Notes: generated from the letters alone by a model not told the origin. Shown: positions 1-8,831, numbered from the stretch's first letter. The stretch is 64,000 nt of DNA from Sphingomonas adhaesiva (GCF_036946125.1 NZ_JAQIJT010000001.1:954501-1018500), one strand, 5' to 3'. Program-made: numbers and translations.

Positions 1-1
1 T

Positions 2-2035
2 TATGCGCGGCTGCCGCAACCCGACCGGGTGGAGCGCACGGGCGCGCATCGCAGGCTGGTGGCGCTGACGTTCGACGACGGACCGGACCCGGCGTGGACG
101 CCCGCGATCCTGGACGTGCTGGCGCGCGAGAAGGCGCCGGCGACCTTCTTCGTCACCGGCGCCAATGCGCTGGGGCAGGGCGACTTGCTGCGGCGGATCG
201 TCGCGCAGGGGAGCGAGCTGGGCAATCATTCCACCTCGCACGCCGATCTGTCGAAACGCTCCGAGGGCGCGATCGCGCTGGAGCTGAAGGCGACCGAGCG
301 GCTGGTCGAGGCCTATACCGGGCGCGCGATGACGCTGTTCCGTCCGCCGTTCCTGGGCGATGCCGATCCCGACCGCCGCGAAGAGCTGCACGCGACGCGG
401 GTCGCGGCGCGGCTGGGCTATTGGACGGTCGGGCTGAACGTCGACCCGCTCGACTGGCAGGGCCCCGCGGCGGCGACGATCGCGGCGCGCACCATCGCGA
501 AGGTCGAGGCGGGAACCGCGACGCGGCCGGCGCAGATCGTCCTGCTCCACGATTCGGGCGGCGACCGGACGCAGACGATTCTTGCGCTGCCGCTCATCAT
601 CCGGGGACTGCGGATGCGCGGTTACGAGCTGGTCGGCGTCTCCAGGCTGGCGGGGGTGTCGCGCGACGAGGTGATGCCGGTGCTGGCTGCGGGCGAAGCG
701 GGCAGCGCGGCGGGGACGCGCGGGCTGTTCGAGACGCTGGCGTGGCTGCGCGATGCGGGGGCGATGCTCTTCGCCGCGATCATCGCGATCGGGATCGCGC
801 GCGCGCTGGCGCTGACCGCGCTCGCGCTGTGGCGGCGGCGTCGCGAGGTGGAGCCGGTCGCGGCACCGCATCTGGTGCCCAATTTCGTCACCGTGCTGAT
901 CCCCGCGTTCAACGAGGCGCGCGTGATCGAGGCGTCGGTCCGCCGGATCCTGTCCAGCCGGGGGCCGCGCATCGAGGTGATCGTGATCGACGACGGGTCG
1001 ACTGACGGCACCAGCGACGTCGTCGCCGCCGCGTTCGGGATCGACCCGCGCGTCCGGCTGCTGACGCTGGCGAACGGGGGCAAGGCGCGTGCGCTCAACA
1101 TCGCGCTCGCACGCGCCAAGGGCGACGTGGTGATCGCGCTCGACGCCGATACGCAGTTCGAGGACGATACGATCGCGAAGCTGACGCGCTGGTTCGCGGA
1201 CCCCGCGATCGGCGCGGTCGCGGGCAATGCGAAGGTGGGCAACCGCACCACGCTGATCGCGCGCTGGCAGGCGCTGGAATATGTCACCGCGCAGAACCTG
1301 GAGCGGCGCGCGCTTTCCGCGCTGGGGGCGGTGACGGTGGTGCCGGGCGCGGTCGGCGCGTGGCGGCGCACCGCGCTGGACGCGGTCGGCGGCTATCCCG
1401 AGGACACGCTGGCGGAGGACCAGGACCTGACCATCGCGATCCAGCGCGCCGGGTGGCGGGTCGCGTGCGACAATGACGCGATCGCCTGGACCGAGGCGCC
1501 GGAGACGGTGCGCGCGCTGTTCAAGCAGCGGTTCCGCTGGGCGTTCGGGACGCTGCAATGCCTGTGGAAGCACCGCGCGCTGATGGGGCGGCGCGGCGGA
1601 CTGGGGCGCGTCGGATTGCCGCAGGCGGTGCTGTTCCAGTTCCTGTTCACGCTGGCCGCGCCGCTGATCGACGTGGCGCTGTTGCTGAGCATCGGCGGCA
1701 CCGCCTGGCGCGTGCAGGATCGCGGCTGGGACGCGGCGGGGGGCGATGCGCTGGCGATGGCGGGATTCTGGGCGGCGTTCGCGGCCGTCGACCTGGCGTG
1801 CGGATGGATCGCGTTCCGGCTGGACGGGCGCGAGGAGCGCTTCCCCGCGCTCCGGCTGCTGATGCAGCGGTTCGGCTATCGCCAGCTGCTGTACGCGGTG
1901 GTGCTGCGCGCGATCTATGTCGCGGCGACGGGGCCGAAGGTGGGCTGGGGCAAGCTGGAGCGGACCGGGAGCGTCGCGGTCGCGCCGGTATCAGAGCCCG
2001 CGACCTTAACCTATCCGCAGGCAATCGCGGCCTAG
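2..2035 (+). CDS. Bifunctional polysaccharide deacetylase / family 2 glycosyltransferase (5' partial)
   Basis: The frame is already open at the left edge, so the true start lies upstream; the GTG at 29 is only the first visible start codon. Counted from it, a NodB-type polysaccharide deacetylase domain has FDDGP at about residue 15, NHSTSH at 66 and LLHDSGG near 180. A membrane segment follows near residue 250. A processive family 2 glycosyltransferase domain then begins at VTVLIPAFNE and carries DADTQF, AEDQDL and QRFRW, the signature of NodC/PgaC-like synthases. C-terminal hydrophobic segments follow. Related proteins often carry a glycosidase-like domain in front, which would lie outside the window. 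Likely role (inference): synthesis and trimming of a surface or secreted polysaccharide at the inner membrane. The exact product is unknown. A PilZ gene follows 4 bases behind. Confidence 0.85.
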   Translation, partial: YARLPQPDRVERTGAHRRLVALTFDDGPDPAWTPAILDVLAREKAPATFFVTGANALGQGDLLRRIVAQGSELGNHSTSHADLSKRSEGAIALELKATERLVEAYTGRAMTLFRPPFLGDADPDRREELHATRVAARLGYWTVGLNVDPLDWQGPAAATIAARTIAKVEAGTATRPAQIVLLHDSGGDRTQTILALPLIIRGLRMRGYELVGVSRLAGVSRDEVMPVLAAGEAGSAAGTRGLFETLAWLRDAGAMLFAAIIAIGIARALALTALALWRRRREVEPVAAPHLVPNFVTVLIPAFNEARVIEASVRRILSSRGPRIEVIVIDDGSTDGTSDVVAAAFGIDPRVRLLTLANGGKARALNIALARAKGDVVIALDADTQFEDDTIAKLTRWFADPAIGAVAGNAKVGNRTTLIARWQALEYVTAQNLERRALSALGAVTVVPGAVGAWRRTALDAVGGYPEDTLAEDQDLTIAIQRAGWRVACDNDAIAWTEAPETVRALFKQRFRWAFGTLQCLWKHRALMGRRGGLGRVGLPQAVLFQFLFTLAAPLIDVALLLSIGGTAWRVQDRGWDAAGGDALAMAGFWAAFAAVDLACGWIAFRLDGREERFPALRLLMQRFGYRQLLYAVVLRAIYVAATGPKVGWGKLERTGSVAVAPVSEPATLTYPQAIAA

Positions 2036-2039
2036 CGTC

Positions 2040-2387
2040 ATGCCCATGAGCTTCGAACCCACCCCCGCCATCCTGCCGCGCTGGCTGGAGCGCGACGCGC
2101 GCACCGTCGAACGTTACCTGTCGGGGAGCCATGTCGGCGTCCGGCTCGGCATGGCGGAGCCGCGGCTGCTGCGGCTGATCGACGTGTCGCTGCTCGGCTG
2201 CCGCACCGAGCGGCCCGAGCAGGCGCTGGTCGGGCGCAGCGTGACGGTGGCGTTCGCGGGCGCGGTCGAGACGCACGGCTGGATCGTGTGGTCGGACGGC
2301 GAGGAATGCGGCATCGACTTCGCCGAGCCGCTGGCGGACCACGACCTGTCGCGGATCGCCCGGCCGCGGCAAAAGCGCGACGACTGA
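2040..2387 (+). CDS. PilZ domain protein
   Basis: A 115-residue soluble protein starting 4 bases after the stop of the deacetylase/glycosyltransferase gene, so the two are probably co-transcribed. It has the PilZ DxSxxG box as DVSLLG around residue 45, then a beta-rich stretch (VTVAFAGAVETHGWIVWS) and ECGIDF near the end, which is the usual PilZ barrel pattern. The RxxxR half of the c-di-GMP site is not clear: arginines are present near VRLGMAEPRLLR but the spacing is not canonical. Its role is probably to sense c-di-GMP, or act as a degenerate PilZ adaptor, for the neighbouring polysaccharide synthase (inference from context). A second in-frame ATG at 2046 is an alternative start. Confidence 0.75.
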   Translation: MPMSFEPTPAILPRWLERDARTVERYLSGSHVGVRLGMAEPRLLRLIDVSLLGCRTERPEQALVGRSVTVAFAGAVETHGWIVWSDGEECGIDFAEPLADHDLSRIARPRQKRDD

Positions 2388-2443
2388 CGCGACCGGCGCG
2401 GACCTGACGCGTTCTAACCGCTCCCTGGCAGGAGGAGTGGACG

Positions 2444-2584
2444 ATGCAGCAGGACCCAGAGGAAAACGACGGCGTGCGGCCGACCCCGGCGGACGAGGTG
2501 GCGCATCCCGAGCAGCCGCCGATGGACGACGACGCGTCCGGGCTGCCGGAAGGCGAGGCGGACAAGCTGGGAGATTTCGCGTGA
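2444..2584 (+). CDS. Small acidic hypothetical protein (46 aa)
   Basis: This short frame has an excellent ribosome binding site (GGAGGA at 2431, 7 bases before the ATG) and reads through a strongly acidic, proline-rich peptide beginning MQQDPEENDG and ending KLGDFA. It contains no cysteine and no hydrophobic segment, so it should be soluble and probably disordered. No family is recognised. Support is the ribosome binding site, third-position GC bias and position just downstream of the PilZ gene. It could be a genuine small protein or a chance frame. Confidence 0.5.
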   Translation: MQQDPEENDGVRPTPADEVAHPEQPPMDDDASGLPEGEADKLGDFA

Positions 2585-2867
2585 GGTGAGAGCGCGCGGT
2601 TTGCGGTCCCGTCGCCCCGGCCCCTTCGGCGAAGGCGGGACCTTTGCAAGAGCCCACGCCGTGCTCCTGCGCAGGCAGGAGCACGGCGTGGGCTCGGTGC
2701 CGTTGCACCTGTTTTGCAAAGGCCCCGCCGTCGCCGGGGAACGAAGACTTTCGCAAAGGTCCCGCCTCCGCCGGGGAGGCGGTTGCGCCGGTTCAGTCCA
2801 CGCGGATCAAACTCCCAGAGGGGAGAAGCGGGACCCCGGGTCGAGCCCGGGGTGACGTTCATCGGAA
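2585..2867. repeat. Intergenic palindromic repeat cluster (type A hairpin plus GC-rich arms)
   Basis: This gap holds no gene. It contains a perfect 21-bp inverted repeat (2650-2670 against 2675-2695, 4-base loop) built around GTGCTCCTGC/GCAGGAGCAC. It is flanked by TTTGCAA-type boxes (2643, 2713 and 2753) and by short CCCCGGC/GCCGGGG arms. A further small palindrome, CCCCGGGTCGAGCCCGGGG, sits near 2833-2851. The same boxes recur near 5.5, 9.6, 10.9, 54.7 and 60.7 kb. There is no T-tract, so it is not an ordinary terminator. Confidence 0.75.
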
Positions 2868-4538
2868 CTAGAACGCATCCGCCGGCAGGTCGTACAGCAC
2901 CTTCGCGGGGGCGTTCGCGGCCGCTTCCAGCCCCAGTGCTTCGGGCACCAGCTGGTCGAGGTAGAAGGCCGCCGCCGTCTTCCGGACGGCATCCGCGCCG
3001 TCGACGCGGGCGGAGCGTTCCATCAGCCAGCCGCACGACGCCACCGACAGCATCGTCAGGAACGGGTAGCTCGCCGCCTGGCGGTCGTCGCTTTCCGCGG
3101 TCTGGAGGCGGCGGCCGACACTCTCGCAGGCATCGATCAGCTTCACGAGCCGGGGGTGCTGCGCCTCCGCGCGCATGTCGGCGATCAGGTCGGCGAAGGC
3201 GCCGCCGTTGGACATGGCGAGCTTGCGCCCGACCAGGTCGGCGGCCTGGATGCCGTTGGTCCCCTCGTAGATCGGGGTGATCCGCGCGTCGCGGAAGAAC
3301 TGCGCCGCGCCCGTCTCCTCGACATAGCCCATGCCGCCATGGATCTGGACACCGATGCTCGCGACCTCGTTGCCCAGGTCGGTGGCATGCGCCTTGGCGA
3401 GCGGGGTCATGATCTCCAGTCGCTCCTTGGCCTTCGCATCGCCGAGGCCGGCGCGGTCGACCATGCCGCAGGCGTAATAGACGAGCGCGCGCGCGGCGAG
3501 CGTCTGCGCCTTCATCCGCAGCAGCATGCGGCGGACGTCGGCATGTTCGACGATCGCGGCGGGCCGGCCGTCGCGCGCGCCCTGAACCCGCTCGCGGGCA
3601 TAGGCGGCGGCCTTCTGCGTCGCCCCCTCGGCGACCTGCACGCCTTGCAGCCCGACGTTGAGGCGGGCGTTGTTCATCATCGTGAACATCGCGCGCATCC
3701 CGCCATATTCGGCGCCGATCAGCTCGCCGAGGCAATCGTCATGGTCGCCGAAGGAGAGCACGCAGGTGGGCGAGGCATGGAGGCCCATCTTGTGCTCGAT
3801 CGAGACGACGCGGACGTCGTTGGGCGTGCCGTCGAGCCGCACCTTGGGGACGAGGAACAGCGATATGCCGCGCGTGCCCGCGGGCGCGCCGGGGGTGCGC
3901 GCGAGGACGAGGTGGACGATGTTCTCCGCCATGTCGTGGTCGCCGAAGCTGATGTAGATCTTCGTGCCCTTGATCGAGAAGGTGCCGTCGCCCCTCGGCG
4001 TGGCGGTGGTGCGCAGCGCACCGACGTCGCTGCCCGCCTGCGGCTCGGTCAGGTTCATCGTGCCGGTCCACTCGCCGGTCGCGAGCCTGGGCAGGTAGGT
4101 TTCCTGCTGCTGGGGCGAGCCGTGGTGCGCCAGCGCCTCGATCGCGCCGACCGACAGGATCGGGGCGAGCGCGAAGCCCATGTTGGCGGTGCCCAGCGTC
4201 TCCAGCACCGCGGCCTGGATGACGAAGGGGAGGCCCTGTCCGCCGAACTGCTCGGGCACGCCGATCGTGCCCCAGCCGCCCTCGACATAGGCGCGGTATG
4301 CCTCCGGATAGCCGGCGGGCATGACGACGCCGTCGGGGGTCCATGTGGCGCCCACCGTATCGCCCGCGCGGTTGAGCGGCGCCCATTCCCCTTGTGCGAA
4401 TTGCGCGATGCCGTCGAGCACCGCATCGACCACGTCCGGGCTGGCTGCGGCGAAGCGATCGGTGGCGGCCAGTTCGTCCAGGCGGACGATGTGATCGAGG
4501 ACGAAACGCTGGTCGGCGACGGCGGCGGTGAAGGTCAT
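2868..4538 (-). CDS. Acyl-CoA dehydrogenase with C-terminal extension domain
   Basis: A 556-residue FAD-dependent acyl-CoA dehydrogenase that would oxidise an acyl-CoA to its 2-enoyl-CoA in the cytoplasm, passing electrons to ETF. The sequence has the N-terminal helical domain, the middle-domain motif MNLTEPQAGSDVGALRT with IKGTKIYIS following, and the C-terminal domain with YEGTNGIQAADL, whose Glu near residue 425 is the expected catalytic base. The last ~120 residues match the extra C-terminal domain of the long (about 590-residue) ACAD/DmdC-like subfamily. The substrate cannot be deduced. The ATG at 4538 is preferred over the upstream one at 4577 because it has a purine-rich GGGAGAGA site in front and starts at the conserved region. 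It is divergent from the tsaC-like gene, with 37 bases between the starts. Confidence 0.9.
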   Translation of the reverse strand: MTFTAAVADQRFVLDHIVRLDELAATDRFAAASPDVVDAVLDGIAQFAQGEWAPLNRAGDTVGATWTPDGVVMPAGYPEAYRAYVEGGWGTIGVPEQFGGQGLPFVIQAAVLETLGTANMGFALAPILSVGAIEALAHHGSPQQQETYLPRLATGEWTGTMNLTEPQAGSDVGALRTTATPRGDGTFSIKGTKIYISFGDHDMAENIVHLVLARTPGAPAGTRGISLFLVPKVRLDGTPNDVRVVSIEHKMGLHASPTCVLSFGDHDDCLGELIGAEYGGMRAMFTMMNNARLNVGLQGVQVAEGATQKAAAYARERVQGARDGRPAAIVEHADVRRMLLRMKAQTLAARALVYYACGMVDRAGLGDAKAKERLEIMTPLAKAHATDLGNEVASIGVQIHGGMGYVEETGAAQFFRDARITPIYEGTNGIQAADLVGRKLAMSNGGAFADLIADMRAEAQHPRLVKLIDACESVGRRLQTAESDDRQAASYPFLTMLSVASCGWLMERSARVDGADAVRKTAAAFYLDQLVPEALGLEAAANAPAKVLYDLPADAF

Positions 4539-4575
4539 TTCTCTCTCCCGGATCGTGCCGCTATAGCCGCTCGCC

Positions 4576-5505
4576 ATGTACGCTCAACTCCCCGTCATCC
4601 GACGCTACGGCGAGGCCGCGGTCGCCGCGGCGGCGGCGGCGATTCGCGGCGGCGGCATCGTCGCGCTGCCGAGCGAGACGGTGTATGGGCTGGCGGCGGA
4701 TGCACGCGATTCGGATGCGGTGGCGCGAATCTATGCGGCCAAGGGACGGCCGTCGTTCAATCCGCTGATCGTGCACGTGCCGGACCTTGCCGCGGCGGCG
4801 GCGATCGCGGTGTTCGACGAGGATGCGCGGGCGCTCGCGGCGCGGTTCTGGCCGGGACCGCTGACGCTGGTGCTGCCGCTGCGCGAGGGGGCGGGGATCG
4901 CGTCGCTGGTGACGGCGGGGCTGGAGACGGTGGCGATCCGGGTGCCGGCGCACCGCGCGTTCCGCGCCGTGCTGGCCGCGTGCGGCGCGCCGCTGGCGGC
5001 CCCGTCGGCCAATGCCAGCAACGGCATCAGCCCGACCCGCGCCGGGCATGTCGCGGCGAGCCTGGGCGAGCGGGTGCCGCTGATCCTGGACGACGGCGCC
5101 ACCGCGGCGGGGGTGGAATCGACGATTCTGGCGGGGCGGACGATCCTGCGCCCCGGGCCGGTGACGGCGGAGATGCTGGCGCAGGTGCTGCCGGTGATGC
5201 CGGGGCGGACCGCGCATGTCAGCGCGCCGGGGCAGCTGGCGGTGCATTATGCGCCGTCGAAGCCGGTGCGGCTGGGGGCGACGTCTGCGTGCGAGGGGGA
5301 GTGGCTGATCGGCTTCGGCGATGTCGCCGGGGACGATACGCTGTCGGCGAGCGGGGATGTCGTGGAGGCGGCGGCGCGGCTGTTCGACGCGCTGCACCGG
5401 GGGGATGCGAGCGACCGCACCGCGATCGCGGTGGCGGCGGTGCCGGCGGTGGGGGTGGGCGTGGCGATCAACGACCGGCTGCGGCGGGCGGCCGGGGCGG
5501 AATGA
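4576..5505 (+). CDS. L-threonylcarbamoyladenylate synthase (Sua5/TsaC type)
   Basis: A 309-residue protein that makes threonylcarbamoyl-AMP from threonine, bicarbonate and ATP, the first step of the tRNA t6A37 modification. The YrdC domain covers about residues 10-200, with the LPSETVYGLA motif, the KGRPSFNPLIVH block and SANASNGISPT. After it come the linker HYAPSKPVRLG and a C-terminal Sua5 domain, so this is the longer Sua5 architecture rather than the short TsaC form. The C-terminal domain ends in alanine-rich sequence typical of this genome. A repeat element begins directly after the stop. Confidence 0.92.
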   Translation: MYAQLPVIRRYGEAAVAAAAAAIRGGGIVALPSETVYGLAADARDSDAVARIYAAKGRPSFNPLIVHVPDLAAAAAIAVFDEDARALAARFWPGPLTLVLPLREGAGIASLVTAGLETVAIRVPAHRAFRAVLAACGAPLAAPSANASNGISPTRAGHVAASLGERVPLILDDGATAAGVESTILAGRTILRPGPVTAEMLAQVLPVMPGRTAHVSAPGQLAVHYAPSKPVRLGATSACEGEWLIGFGDVAGDDTLSASGDVVEAAARLFDALHRGDASDRTAIAVAAVPAVGVGVAINDRLRRAAGAE

Positions 5506-5685
5506 ATCTCCGTGCTCCTGCGCAGGCGGGAGCCCGGAGTCGGGCAGAGCCACGATCGTTGCGATCGATAACCCTGGGCTCGTGCCTGCGCAGGAGCACA
5601 TCGGGTTGCCTCCGCGCCTACCTTGTCGTGCCGGGCCCGTCCCGGCATCGGAACAAGTCCAGGGTGGCGAACGTGCGCGGAAAAC
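5506..5685. repeat. Type A palindromic repeat between the Sua5 gene and msrA
   Basis: The gap has no gene. It carries an imperfect 24-bp inverted repeat, 5512-5535 against 5576-5599, around GTGCTCCTGCGCAGGC, with a 40-base asymmetric centre ending in AACCCTGGGCT. A second small palindrome of the CCGGGCCCGTCCCGGCAT kind follows near 5632-5650. It stands between two convergent genes, where it could also stop transcription, but no T-tract is visible. Confidence 0.75.
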
Positions 5686-6225
5686 CTACGCCGTGACCGC
5701 CTTGCTGCGCGCAGCGAAGCTCTTGCGCAGCTTCTGGAGCTTGGGCGGGATGACGGCGAGGCAATAGGGATTGCGCTGGCCCTCGGTGTCCCAATAGTCC
5801 TGGTGATAGTCCTCGGCCGGGTACCAGTCGCCGAATTCCTCGATCGTGGTCACGATGGGCTGGGGCCAGTCGGCCTGCGCGCGCCGGATCGCCGCGTTCG
5901 CCTGTTCCTCCTGCATCACCGTCTCGGGAAAGATGGCGGAGCGATATTGCGTGCCGACGTCGTTGCCCTGGCGGTTGAGCTGCGTCGGGTCGTGCGTGGC
6001 GAAGAAGATGTCGAGCAGGTCGGCATAGCTCACCTGCGCGGGATCGAACCCGACGCGGATCGCCTCGGCATGGCCGGTGCTGCCCGAGCAGACCTGCTTG
6101 TAGGTCGGGTTGGCGACATGGCCGCCGATATAGCCGCTCTCGACGCTTTCCACGCCGATCACGTCCTTGAACACCGCCTCGGTACACCAGAAGCAGCCGC
6201 CGGCGAGTGTGGCATATTCGGTCAT
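5686..6225 (-). CDS. msrA: Peptide-methionine (S)-S-oxide reductase MsrA
   Basis: A 179-residue cytoplasmic repair enzyme reducing methionine-S-sulfoxide in proteins. The catalytic motif GGCFWC lies at residues 9-14, with the active-site Cys at 11. Other family blocks are VESGYIGGHVANPTY, GHAEAIRVGFDP, THDPTQLNRQGNDVGTQYRS and YHQDYW. Length and order match the family. The ATG at 6225 is chosen because AAGGAG lies 8 bases upstream; the open frame beyond it is an antisense shadow of galE. It stands alone and is divergent from galE. Confidence 0.96.
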   Translation of the reverse strand: MTEYATLAGGCFWCTEAVFKDVIGVESVESGYIGGHVANPTYKQVCSGSTGHAEAIRVGFDPAQVSYADLLDIFFATHDPTQLNRQGNDVGTQYRSAIFPETVMQEEQANAAIRRAQADWPQPIVTTIEEFGDWYPAEDYHQDYWDTEGQRNPYCLAVIPPKLQKLRKSFAARSKAVTA

Positions 6226-6291
6226 GTAAGCGTCTCCTTTACCGCCCATGTAGGAACGCGCTAGGCGCACGACAAAGGGAGATGCGCGACG

Positions 6292-7302
6292 ATGCTCGAC
6301 GGCAAGGTGATGGTGACGGGCGGGGCGGGCTATATCGGCAGCCACGCGGTGCTGGCGCTGCTGGACGCCGGGTTCGAGGTCGTGGTGATCGACAACCTCG
6401 TCACCGGGTTCGACTGGGCGGTCGACGGGCGCGCCGCCTTCGTCGAGATGGCGGTGGAGGACCCGCGCGTCCCGGGCGTGCTCGCCGAGCACGGGGTGAG
6501 GGCGATCATGCACTTCGCCGGATCGGTGGTGGTGCCCGAATCGGTCAGCGACCCGCTCAAATATTATCGCAACAACACCGCCGCGACGCGCAGCCTGATC
6601 GAGAGCGCGGTGACGGCGGGGGTGCCGCATTTCATCTTCTCCTCGACCGCGGCGACCTATGGCACGCCCGAGCGGGTGCCGATCAGCGAGAGCGATCCGA
6701 CGCGCCCGATCAACCCGTACGGCATGTCGAAGCTGATGACGGAGACGATGCTGCGCGACGTCGCGGCGGCGCATCCGATCAATTACGCCTGCCTGCGCTA
6801 TTTCAACGTCGCGGGCGCGGACCCGCAGGGGCGCAGCGGGCAGTCGACCGTGGGGGCGACGCACCTCATCAAGATCGCGGTCGAGGCGGCGACGGGGAAG
6901 CGCGACGCGGTGTCGGTGTTCGGCACCGATTTCGAGACGCGCGACGGCACCGGCGTGCGCGACTATATCCACGTCAGCGACCTGGCGGAGGCGCATGTCG
7001 CCGCGCTGAAGCTGCTGATCGCGCAGCCGGGCGAGAGCCATATCCTGAATGCCGGCTATGGCCGCGGGTTCAGCGTGATGGAGGTGCTCGACGCGGTCGA
7101 CCGCGTGACCAACATGACGATCGAGCGGAGGCTGGAGGGGCGGCGTGCGGGCGATCCGGCGGAACTGGTGGCGGACAATAGCGCGATCCTGAAGACGATC
7201 GACTGGGCGCCCAAGCGCGACGACCTGGACGGGATCGTAAAGGATGCGCTCGCGTGGGAGAGGGCCTTGGCGGAACGCGCGCCGGCGGAACGCGGGCGGT
7301 GA
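6292..7302 (+). CDS. galE: UDP-glucose 4-epimerase GalE
   Basis: A 336-residue short-chain dehydrogenase-type epimerase interconverting UDP-glucose and UDP-galactose. The NAD-binding motif TGGAGYIGSH is at residues 9-18, SSTAATYG follows near 120, and the catalytic YxxxK is Y143-x3-K147. C-terminal blocks DGTGVRDYIHVSDLA and NAGYGRGFSVMEV are typical of GalE. An AGGGAGA site precedes the ATG. The stop overlaps the GTG of the CitE-like gene (GTGA), so the two are probably translated together. It may supply sugar nucleotide to the polysaccharide genes of this window (inference). Confidence 0.93.
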   Translation: MLDGKVMVTGGAGYIGSHAVLALLDAGFEVVVIDNLVTGFDWAVDGRAAFVEMAVEDPRVPGVLAEHGVRAIMHFAGSVVVPESVSDPLKYYRNNTAATRSLIESAVTAGVPHFIFSSTAATYGTPERVPISESDPTRPINPYGMSKLMTETMLRDVAAAHPINYACLRYFNVAGADPQGRSGQSTVGATHLIKIAVEAATGKRDAVSVFGTDFETRDGTGVRDYIHVSDLAEAHVAALKLLIAQPGESHILNAGYGRGFSVMEVLDAVDRVTNMTIERRLEGRRAGDPAELVADNSAILKTIDWAPKRDDLDGIVKDALAWERALAERAPAERGR

Positions 7303-8144
7303 GGCTGCGCTCGCTGCTGTTCGTGCCCGGCGACCGGCCCGAGCGGATGGCCAAGGCGCTGGGGCTGGGCGCGGACGCGCTGATCCTGGATCTGGAGGAT
7401 GCGGTCGCGCCCTCCGCCAAGGCGGCGGCGCGCGCGGCGGTGCGCGCGTTCGTCGACGCGAACGCCGGCGCCCAGGCGAATGGGGGCCCCGCGCTGTTCG
7501 TGCGGGTCAATCCGCTGGACGGCGAGCTGGTGGGGGACGATGTCGCCGCGATCGCGGGCGCGGCGATGGCGGGCCTGGTGCTGCCCAAGGCGGAGGGGCG
7601 CGCGTCCGTCGCGGCGCTGCGCGCGATGCTGCCCGGCGACTATGCGGTGCTGCCGATCGCGAGCGAGACGCCGCGCGCGGTGTTCACGCTCGGCGATTAC
7701 GACGCGGCGGGGCTCGCGGGGCTGACCTGGGGGGCGGAGGACCTGCCCGCCGCGATCGGGGCCGCGACCTCGCGCGAGGCGGATGGGGGCTATACCGATC
7801 CGTATCGCGTGGTGCGCGCGCTGACCCTGTTCGGCGCGCATGCCGCGGGGGTGCCCGCGATCGAGACGGTCTACCCCGATTTCCGCGATCTGGACGGGCT
7901 GGCGCGCTATGCCGCGCGGGGGCGGCGCGACGGCTTCACCGGCATGATGGCGATCCATCCGGCGCAGGTCGCGGTCATCAACGACGCCTTCTCGCCGTCA
8001 GAGGCGGAGCTGGCGCACGCGCGCGCGGTGGTGGCGCTGTTCGACGCGCATCCGGGGGCGGGCGCGCTCCAGCTGGACGGCAGGATGGTGGATGCGCCGC
8101 ATCTGAAGGCGGCGCGGCGGCTATTGGCGGCGGCGGGCGAGTAA
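7299..8144 (+). CDS. CitE-like CoA ester lyase (HpcH/HpaI aldolase family)
   Basis: A 281-residue TIM-barrel protein of the citrate lyase beta / malyl-CoA lyase family. It opens with RSLLFVPGDRPERMAKAL and DALILDLEDAV, then VRVNPLDG, LPKAEG, the metal-binding region near LPIASETPRAVF, TWGAEDLPAAIGA and GMMAIHPAQVAVIN. No alpha or gamma citrate lyase subunit lies nearby, so it is a stand-alone enzyme, perhaps a (S)-malyl- or citramalyl-CoA lyase or thioesterase; the substrate cannot be fixed from sequence. The GTG at 7299 is chosen because it overlaps the galE stop and gives the expected family N terminus. Its 3' end overlaps the convergent PAP2 gene by 24 bases. Confidence 0.85.
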   Translation: MRLRSLLFVPGDRPERMAKALGLGADALILDLEDAVAPSAKAAARAAVRAFVDANAGAQANGGPALFVRVNPLDGELVGDDVAAIAGAAMAGLVLPKAEGRASVAALRAMLPGDYAVLPIASETPRAVFTLGDYDAAGLAGLTWGAEDLPAAIGAATSREADGGYTDPYRVVRALTLFGAHAAGVPAIETVYPDFRDLDGLARYAARGRRDGFTGMMAIHPAQVAVINDAFSPSEAELAHARAVVALFDAHPGAGALQLDGRMVDAPHLKAARRLLAAAGE

Positions 8145-8831
8145 GACACGGGCCTGCGCGCCCAGCCACCACCACAAGGCGGCCCAGCCGGTGCCCGCGC
8201 ACCAGCCCGCGACCACGTCCGACGGCCAGTGGACGCCCAGATAGACGCGGCTGATGCCGATCGCGCCGACCAGCAGGACCGCCACCGCCATCGTATAGGT
8301 GCGTGCGCCGCGGCCGCGCTCGACCTGCACCAGCAGCCCGGCGAGCGTCAGGAAGACGATCGCGCTGTTGGTGGCGTGGCCGCTGGGGAAGCTGAGCCCG
8401 GTGACGGGGACGAGGTGATCGACCAGCTCGGGCCGGGTACGGTGGAAGAAGAATTTGGCCTGCGCCGCCAGCAGTGACCCGCTGACCGTCGCGGCCACCA
8501 CCAGCGCGGCGGTGAGCCACAGCCGCCGCACCAGCAGCAGTCCGGTCACGAGGACGACCGCGAGCGTCAGGATGGTGCCGCTGCCGACCGCGGTGATGTC
8601 GACCATCGCCTGGTGCAGCCATTCGGGCCCGATCGGCTGCCGGGTGTCGCCCGGTACGCGCAGGCCGAGGATGATCGCGCGGTCCCAGCGAAACGTCTCC
8701 TGGTCGAGGATCGCGAATCCCAGCAACAGCAGCGCCAGAAGGCCGGCCGCGGCCATCGCGATCCAGGCGGCGCGGGGGGCGGGCGGGACCGCGGCGGGTT
8801 CTTCGTCGGGGATCAGGGGGGTCCGGGGCAT
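8121..8831 (-). CDS. PAP2-family membrane phosphatase
   Basis: A 236-residue integral membrane phosphatase. All three PAP2 signature blocks are present: KFFFHRTRP (KxxxxxxRP), PSGHATNS, and SRVYLGVHWPSD (SRxxxxxHxxxD). About six hydrophobic segments surround them, including one near residues 25-45 ending before the first periplasmic loop. Likely substrates are lipid phosphates such as phosphatidic acid, PG phosphate or undecaprenyl pyrophosphate (family knowledge; not decided here). The start at 8831 begins MPRTPLIPDE; the frame further upstream is antisense to ruvA. It is divergent from ruvA and convergent with the CitE-like gene. Confidence 0.88.
   Translation of the reverse strand: MPRTPLIPDEEPAAVPPAPRAAWIAMAAAGLLALLLLGFAILDQETFRWDRAIILGLRVPGDTRQPIGPEWLHQAMVDITAVGSGTILTLAVVLVTGLLLVRRLWLTAALVVAATVSGSLLAAQAKFFFHRTRPELVDHLVPVTGLSFPSGHATNSAIVFLTLAGLLVQVERGRGARTYTMAVAVLLVGAIGISRVYLGVHWPSDVVAGWCAGTGWAALWWWLGAQARVLLARRRQ

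Noticed and set aside
3156..5696. An 846-residue open frame on the plus strand opposite the acyl-CoA dehydrogenase
   Set aside because: It is a high-GC antisense shadow: composition is arginine/alanine/histidine-rich and no domain is seen, while the minus strand has full ACAD motifs.
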